Of a stretch of DNA of 43,328 bases, positions 36,728 to 43,328 are shown in pieces (within the stretch, counting starts at the first letter, position 1; each line of letters begins with the position of its first letter). The DNA comes from Trachelipus rathkii. Lineage: Eukaryota; Arthropoda; Malacostraca; Isopoda; Trachelipodidae. Location: positions 1-43,328 of the forward strand of contig JABUQX010060002.1 in NCBI GenBank assembly GCA_015478945.1. Reading direction: 5' to 3'. Under the pieces are notes generated by a model. The model did not search any database. It saw only the letters and a list, made by a program, of their open reading frames with translations, and was not told the origin of the DNA. A program made the translations under genes and the position numbers.

Positions 36728-37640
36728 ATGGAGAGTGTAAATCACTTTTATATAACTCTGCCTTCGCGTCTTGGATTACATTCATGATAATAAACTCTCG
36801 ATTTTCCACTTGTGTAATGAATCCATACACTTGAAAGAGAGGGTATACCAGTAGATATGTGAAATGATACGCTAAATTACAGACATAAGAAATTACCTCA
36901 CATCTATTCTGAAGAATGTGTTACAAATTTATTTAGAATGTGTTGAACTATTTACAAGTGAAAGATATCTGTCTGCCTATACAGATTGGCACAAAAGATA
37001 CTTCTTTGAGAATTTACTTTGCGGACCATCACCATTTTAAATCGGGTGCCTGCTATTTTTACGTCATTTAAACGTTCCTCTCTTGATATGAATATTATGT
37101 GAAGATCTGTATACAAAAACTGAATATGTCTACCTAATGAAGAGTAAAGTTAATAATATCTTTTAATCAAAAGTTAATGCAAACCTTCGAGACCTACAGT
37201 TTTTTCTGAGACGTTATCACCATGCAACGTCAAACATATCGTAATACGGGATGCTGAAGCTATATACTTCATGATATCGTACTATGTTGAAGAGGTTATC
37301 ACTATATGTGGAGACATAACCGCATGACTCGTCATGAACAAAAAGATGAAGCAGATTCGAGTACTGTATTTATACAAAATATAACCATCAATGGCTGCAA
37401 ATCATCCAGTGAATGCTTTGTATATCTAATATAATGATCATCAATAGGTAGTATACTAAAGCTCTTTATTAAGAGTAGATATATTCCCATGAGAGAACAG
37501 TAAAAGTTATAAAACCCCCTTTCACTATATGTTCAGTTATCTACCTTTGAATAGATCAATTTTGACTCTGTACGACTGCATATAAAAGATGTAAAGGAAA
37601 TCCCTTCCCCTTTACATACGGCTCATTGTTATGCAAAATT
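36728..37640 (+). pseudogene. Probable penton-like or minor virion protein relic
   Basis: An ATG at 36728 opens MESVNHFYITLPS, then the frame breaks. Near 37561-37623 the plus strand reads HIKDVKGNPFPFTYG. From memory of hexon-linked gene clusters in animal Polinton/adintovirus elements, one structural protein starts and ends in this style and lies two genes before the hexon. The roughly 900-bp spacing between the two pieces is plausible for it. The middle is unrecognisable because of stops and frame changes. The call rests on two short segments plus gene order, so it is tentative. Confidence 0.4.
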
Positions 37641-37754
37641 CATTATTAAAAAGCAGATCAGTAATTACGCATTAATGAATATATATAGAGGCTGTTCAGA
37701 TTATATTTTTTCATTCCTACTAACATACTTCAAGGTTAAAAAGTATAGAAAGAT

Positions 37755-38095
37755 ATCGTAATAATGGGACGAAAAGGTATTCAGAGGATCCAAAAATGCA
37801 GAGGGGATGCCTTGTGGATTTTTTGCCAACTATGGAGAAGTGCAAGCTCTACTCAGAAAGCCGATTATAGGCAAAAAACTATAAAACTTCTCATCCTATT
37901 CAAGATATTGCTGCAGGAAATATCCTCGTACCAGATAAAAACGTATAGCCATGTTTAGATGAGATGTGATGAAATTTAGGCGAAATAATAAGAACGTACA
38001 ATGTCTCAGGACAAGCTCGAGGAATCAACAAGCTTGTACATAAAGAAGAAAGCCTAAGCAGAAAAAAAAAACCTCTAAAGAAAAATGTATTGTGT
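37755..38095 (+). pseudogene. Small basic protein relic upstream of the hexon
   Basis: Plus-strand pieces are GMPCGFFANYGEVQALLRKP (another frame of 37790-37855), a second frame with HPIQDIAAGNILVPDKNV, and a lysine-rich end near 38040-38090 (KKKPLKKN). A short basic virion or core protein immediately before the hexon is typical of this gene cluster. No catalytic motif is seen. The continuous open frame at 37764-37958 probably mixes two original frames. Identity is inferred mainly from position and charge. Confidence 0.35.
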
Positions 38096-38189
38096 ATTTG
38101 GTATTTAATTACTAACTGATACCTTTTATACGAGGTGTGTAGTAAGGTTTTTCAGGAAAATGTTCATTATACGGCCAGAGCTCGCACCA

Positions 38190-39400
38190 ACAAGATGCAT
38201 TTCCTTCATCCTCCTAGTGACTGCTGTAAGAATGAATTGGATCTCTCTTCCTGAACCATACACATTATGCGTTACGAGTTCCAACATTATCAAGTATTAT
38301 CCTCGCATTTCAATTACCATACAGATGTCCTCTAAGTTCAAATCCAGCACTTTTCTGATCAGTACTTAGATCCCCGTAAAATATGTTTTTAATATGTAAA
38401 AACGAAATTGACAAACCTGGATGTAGCTGATCTTTCTCGGTGATACCTTATAGTATTACAGAAATCAAATTCCTTACTACAATGTTTCACCCAGGTTTGA
38501 AGATTATTTAACGGAATTCACTAGGTGCATCAGCAGCTAATTATCCTTATAGAAGCTATATGACATTTGTTAAATTATTCAGACGGTGCTAAACAATCTC
38601 ATCTCAATCATGTTGGTTTTTACAGTTGCAAAGCATGAAGACTGCACATATGAATAAAGCAGCCGTAAAATCATAAATAATACTATGATATTCTTACGTC
38701 GATTACTAATGGCATATTTCTCTCAGAAAGGACTCCATTCACCTAATTAGATACTCTAAATCATTTTATCACAGGTCAATATCCTAAATTGCTCTTAAAA
38801 TAAAAGTAAGCCTGCTGCAACAGCTGTATGTCCAGAACCGGTTTTCAAACTGTTGGAGGCTTATCTCTATGTCAGGAAAGTAAATTATCACCACAGCGTC
38901 ATTTTGAAATTGAAAATTCGCTTTTGAATACGAGCAAAGTACCCTATTAAGAGTTGAAACCAAGATATAATATCTCCACTCAAAGGATTTATCAGAGTAT
39001 AATTCACCATACATTGTTAACGGAAATTAACCACGCAATGTAAAATAGGAATTGTGATGGAACATGAGATCCTACTCAGATTATAAAAAGCTCACCCATA
39101 ATTCACACTTTCGACTTAGGAGTATCAGTTTACTGTAATGGACTACCACGACGTGATTATGAAATGCTTATTACAGGTAGACTATCTCTTTACGCGGCCT
39201 TTTTACGACTTAATAGCCAATACGGTATCAATAGCGGGAATGGTTTAAATCTTGAAGAATACGCAAAGAATAATTTATATGCCTATGATCTTACTGCAGA
39301 CTTTTCAGCTTGTATACGCATCATCATTTTAAAATTTGATGAAGGCACCCTAGGACTAAATCTTCTCTTTTGTATCGGATTCTACATCACCCAACACTGA
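38190..39400 (+). pseudogene. Hexon-type major capsid protein relic
   Basis: The product would be the double-jelly-roll major capsid protein that builds the virion shell in the Polinton/adintovirus lineage. In order on the plus strand: KNELDLFS near 38230 (N-terminal style); ASAANYPYRSYMTF at 38527-38568; DGAKQSHLNHVGF at 38582-38620 in a different frame; a KYPIKS piece near 38937-38956; and NGLNLEEYAKNNLYAYDLT at about 39239-39295, inside the longest intact stretch (39164-39400). The order and spacing fit a protein of roughly 400 residues. Several frame changes and stops show it is inactive. The last stretch runs to a stop at 39400, close to the expected C-terminus, though its end looks frameshifted. 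Minus-strand frames here are shadows. Confidence 0.65.
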
Positions 39401-39984
39401 TAGTGTTAATCTTGAGATCTTAACTCATGACTAACTTGACAGAGTAGAACGTTACTTTGAATTATTAAGATCAATGAAGCGGAAAATAACTTCACGGTGT
39501 TTACAATGAACTCGATTTTAGCGTCGATTTTATTAACGAAATAAAAACTCTGTAAAGTTGAAAGGAGGATACATGGCTTCATATCAATTACATTGACCTC
39601 GTCACATTCCACGCTCAACAGGCACTTGGATCCGTTTATAGAGCAAAAAAACGATACTGTTTTGGCAGAATTATCTTTAAACTTAAATTGAATGAATAAT
39701 ACATTATATATTATTTTAAAAATATAATAATTAAAGCTGTGTAAAAACTAATAGTCTTACCCTGATTCAACCTATATATCCAATTTAGTGATCTATTGTA
39801 TTGTTCTTCTTATATGTTTTATTTAAATAAATGTATGTTTTAATAAACTTCTAAATAGTATTAGAATGCATAAATAATTTGATATTCAAATTTTATGTTT
39901 CTGATCCACTGTAAATAAATGCTTTAAATGAAAAAACGCGATTTTAATTCCCTTAAAACTCGTATATATATATTAATACACTAA
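39401..39984. other. Element interior between hexon relic and right arm
   Basis: No recognised gene. Polyadenylation-like AATAAA motifs occur near 39828 and 39842. The minus-strand open frame 39406-39618 has no motif. Confidence 0.4.
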
Positions 39985-42300
39985 GTAGTCACATCTTTAT
40001 TAAATAAATGGAATTGCAAACGAAACTCTGTGTGTTTTATTTCTTACATTACAAATTAAAATTAAAAGTAATTAAAAAAAAATATAAAATAGAAATTAAT
40101 TAATACAATATTAAAGAACAAAAATAAAAAACATATAAATATGAAACAATAATAGTTAATAAAATATATTGAGTTAAAGCAGTAAAGCATGAATTAAAGC
40201 AGTGAAAGATCCTTTAAACAGGTAAAAAGGAAAGTAAAACCAATAAAAGCACGAGCGGACGTAACATCCGTAGGAACTGGAAAAGATTTTAAAGCTTAGA
40301 TAGATAGACATACTAATCGTTTAGTCACCTCTTGTTTACTGCTACTGCTTTAAGGATGTCCGATATTAAAAAATATATGATGACTCAGCAGAAAACATGT
40401 GAGTGATAAAGAGATAAATCATAGTTAAGCAGTAGCAGACAAGTTAAGCCATAAGCAGAATAGTTTAAAGCAAAAGCAAAATTAAGCAGTTCAAAGCAGC
40501 TAAACAAAGGCCATAATAATCCCCTAGGTATAGTAAAATAACACATCTACTTGTTTATGTTTACTGCTAAGTATTGTAATACGAGGTTTAATAAATTTAC
40601 GTACAATGTAGTAACAATATAACATGATTATATATCAACACTCTGGATTTTTCTCTTACATAAATTTTTAAAATTTAAGAAATTAAAAGTATTAAGTAAA
40701 ATATATTAAGTAAAAAATAAGTTTGAAATATATTATATGTTAATAATAGTCTGTAATGTTCAGTTTTAGGTCGGCGACTACATGTTTTAATAAAATGTCT
40801 TATAAGTATGAAGGACTCAGCTATATTTTGAAATAATTCGTGGAATAGTTTTACATTAGATATCAATTTTTACGTCACGCGGGAATTTGCGATCCTGCGA
40901 TCGCACGGGCAGCGTTAGCGGAAATAATGCGGCATGCGGGCGCACGCGGCGCAGTACCGTTAATTTTTGCCTGCAGGGACGACGCGGCGGCGTTTCGCGA
41001 TGGGGTTGACGAGAGGACGAGGAGTCCCAAGGTTATCAATCACATTCGTACGATTTTAATAATATATTCATCGCATGCAACAATTCTAATAAATTTTAAA
41101 CCTATTTAGAAGCATTCTATAACTTTTAATATACACCCAATCATCCCTCATACCTTATTACCTGGGGGTAGACACCCATATTCATATTCTAGCTCAGGAC
41201 TAGAAAAGGCTTAAAAAATGCATCAGTTGCACTAATGTCGCACTCCTGGCACTATAATGTAGCACTTCACTTAGGCCACTCCATTGCACTCACTTGGCAC
41301 TCATTGCACTCATGGCACTCACTTGAGCACTCACCTCCATCACCTAAGCACTCAATAGAATTAATATAAACACATAACATCCCTAATGTACTCTTACAGT
41401 GCATTGGAACCATCCAAAGCCATCAGTTACGTACGGGTTCAAATTTACCCATGTACTATGGCAAGGTTAAGGTACGATAATCCATGGGTCAACCAATAGG
41501 TAGAGACGACAATAAAAATAGCGGCTAGCCCTAAGGAAGCCAAAAAATTACCGTGGTGTCAAAAAGTTGACATGAGACCAATAGGGTGTCGTGTGTTCTG
41601 TACGTGAGATATAATTAATGTAAAGTTCTATGGGTAAATGTAAGTTCATATTATGTCGTGATTAATGTCATATGAATGTCTGTAGTAGTGTGTGGTGTGT
41701 CGTTGTTGTGTTGTGTGTATGTTGGTGTGTCGCACGCGCAGTGTTAGGTGTTCAATTATAGTCCATACATGAGTACAATAGAACGAATATGACGGTGGGC
41801 CACGAGTGGGTAAAAATTAGCTGGCAAAAAATGACCCTGGAGACACGGGTAGCCTAAACTACCGTGGCGCAAAAATTGACCATGAGAAACCAAAGCGTTG
41901 GTCGATTAATGTCAACAAAGGTAACACTTTCACACAAAGGCTAGCCCTACGACATATAAATTACCGTTGGGAAAAATTATCCCACGGTCGAAAATTAGGA
42001 TGGGGTAAAATAGGGGGAGTCAAATAAGACATGGAGCTTCCTCCATCTGGCAGAACCTTATCTTCGAAAGGGTGCTAAATATTTGGGTGCCAAAAAATAT
42101 TTAGGTTTGCCAGAAAATTAGGGGTGCCAAAAAATCAAGGCCAAAAAAGGTCAAGCCAAAAAGGTCAAGTACAGGTACAATCAACCTCAAGAACACGGGC
42201 GTCAGAAAAGCTCAGGCAAGTAAAGGTCAAGGCACAAATGACCTCAGTGGTTTCCTGCCGATCAGAAAAGGTTACACAAGGTCAAGGTCATTTTTCCCCG
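39985..42300 (-). repeat. Right terminal inverted repeat
   Basis: The reverse complement of the left arm with all landmarks retained: AGAGTTTCG with TTTGTAATGTAAG at the inner end (40000-40060), AAAGCAGTAAAG-type repeats (40175-40500), a CpG-rich block (40876-41010), GCACTCA repeats (41240-41350), a GT run (41680-41735), the CCGTGG repeated units (41550-41990), and AGGTCA half-sites at the tip (42148-42290). It is about 150 bases longer than the left arm and differs by many substitutions and indels. Confidence 0.85.
40876..41030. repeat. CpG-rich block of the right arm
   Basis: Counterpart of the island at 32690-32850, with GCGGGCGCACGCGGCGC-type sequence in an AT-rich surrounding. It lies at the matching depth inside the arm. 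Confidence 0.7.
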
Positions 42301-42490
42301 GAATGTGGCCCTGCTTCGAAATTCGTTAAAAATTAAATAAAATTAATAATTATTATTAACAATTAAAATACGTTTTTTAAGATAATATCATGGAATGAAA
42401 TATTTGCACTTTCTTTTGATAAAACATATATATCATTGGCATTGAAAATTCTAGAATTTCGTGATGATTCCATAATCTTTTCTGTTCTAA
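42301..42490. other. Right flank of the large element
   Basis: AT-rich complex sequence with no gene. It adjoins the arm tip. Confidence 0.35.
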
Positions 42491-42855
42491 CATACTATAA
42501 TATATATTTATATATTTTATACTAATATATACTATATTATATTATATATATTTATTATTATATATAATTAATATAATATATTTATAATATAATATAAATA
42601 CTAATACTTTATGTATCATATATTATAAACTTATCATATCTATATATACTATATATTATATATATATATATAATAATACTATATTCTATAATAATAATAT
42701 ATTATATATTATATATATAATAATATAACTATTATTATATTAATATTAATATTTATATTTATTATATTATATATATATATAATTATAATATAAATATATA
42801 TTATAATTATATAAATATATATATATATATATTTATATATTATAATATAAATATA
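42491..42855. repeat. (AT)n-rich block
   Basis: TA/AT repeats with TAATA interruptions. The isoleucine/tyrosine-rich end of the minus-strand frame 42709-43047 is repeat translation. Confidence 0.9.
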
Positions 42856-43130
42856 TCCAATGGTTGACAAGTTTAAATCACAGCGTTGAAATTTATGCAA
42901 TTCAAATGAAGAGAGAATATAGATAATGTAAAATTTCTGGACTTTATCACTGAGGATCATGAAGAAGTAATATGAAGGTTCAAAACTGCTCTCAGAGACT
43001 TGAATGAAAATGAGATGCGTATTAGTCGCAGTCCGGCAGTCTCTCAATACGTAGCATGGAGGCCCGAATTGTCGACATCAAATCATCGTTTACAACTCAA
43101 AATTCCCGTACACCCCACTAGGCGTAAGGT
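42856..43130. other. Unassigned stretch
   Basis: Complex sequence without a recognised gene. Confidence 0.35.
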
Positions 43131-43178
43131 AGGTTATTTAGGTTAGTTAGAATTAGGTTAAGTTAGGTTAGGTTAGTT
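43131..43178 (+). repeat. Degenerate TTAGG tract
   Basis: Repeats of TTAGG/TTAGGTTAG with slippage variants (TTAAG, TTAGTTAG). TTAGG is the ancestral arthropod telomere unit. This is a short interstitial tract with non-telomeric sequence on both sides. Confidence 0.65.
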
Positions 43179-43328
43179 TTCGAATGATCGTAGATCGAAA
43201 AAGCTTTTTGAGAGATCAGTTTAAAAAGTAGCGTTATAACATCGAAAGGTTTATCATTTCTTAAATCCTCATGATTGGACCACTCCATAGTCAAAAGTTA
43301 CTTGCATACAGGATCCTCTCTTCTTGCA

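Larger units (their letters stand above)
31405..42300 (+). mobile_element. Degenerate Polinton/adintovirus-like element with ~2.2-kb terminal inverted repeats
   Basis: Two long inverted arms (31405-33560 and 39985-42300) enclose about 6.4 kb. Plus-strand relics inside are, in order, a retroviral-type DDE integrase, a probable penton-like or minor virion protein, a small basic protein and a hexon-type capsid protein. An integrase plus hexon-type capsid inside long inverted repeats is the hallmark of Maverick/Polinton elements and the related adintoviruses, which integrate into animal genomes. Family members are usually about 15-20 kb and also encode a protein-primed DNA polymerase, packaging ATPase and protease. 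I could not confirm those here, so the copy looks reduced. All genes are broken. The arms are longer than I would expect for most family members and are clearly diverged from each other. Confidence 0.7.

Noticed and set aside
42124..42336. Lysine/glutamine-rich 70-codon frame
   Set aside because: It lies in the arm tip made of repeated AAAGGTCAAG words; repeat translation with no counterpart in the left arm.

Overview
This window looks like non-genic, repeat-dominated DNA from an arthropod, most likely a crustacean. The grounds are very AT-rich sequence, long imperfect (AT)n and (TAA)n/(TTA)n arrays, a decayed non-LTR retrotransposon, a decayed gene of a dispersed arthropod family, and a TTAGG-type tract near the right end. 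The phylum is an inference from style and repeat families; a crustacean such as a decapod is my best guess. I found no intact host protein gene. Most open frames longer than 60 codons are translations of microsatellites. Every recognisable coding relic is broken by frameshifts and stops. Genuine decay and long-read indel errors cannot be separated from one sequence.

Layout. 1-1640 is GT-rich and unassigned. 1680-7005 is mostly (AT)n and contains a foldback element at 2101-2706, with a more decayed relative at about 5640-6740. About 7215-14060 is bounded by a second, older inverted-repeat pair. Its interior is largely an array of diverged repeats of about 740 bp (8210-12210). 14200-16320 is a minus-strand LINE relic with endonuclease and reverse-transcriptase motifs. 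16480-17560 is G-rich, then (GA)n, then (CT)n. 18698-18964 and 19861-20076 are minisatellites with 29-bp and 62-bp periods. 20077-24300 is a higher-order repeat in which a short core is flanked by (TTA)n and (TAA)n. 24590-26330 holds the dispersed-family gene relic on the minus strand. 26560-31400 is microsatellite alternating with unassigned sequence.

The most notable feature is about 31405-42300: two inverted arms of about 2.2 kb enclosing about 6.4 kb. On the plus strand, in order, the interior carries remnants of a DDE integrase, a probable penton-like or minor virion protein, a small basic protein, and a hexon-type major capsid protein. This fits a degenerate Maverick/Polinton or adintovirus-like integrated element. 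I could not confirm DNA polymerase, packaging ATPase or protease genes, so the copy looks reduced. Both arm tips carry clusters of AGGTCA half-sites, both arms contain a CpG-rich block, and both carry the same nested short repeats. The arms differ at many positions, which argues against an assembly foldback artefact.
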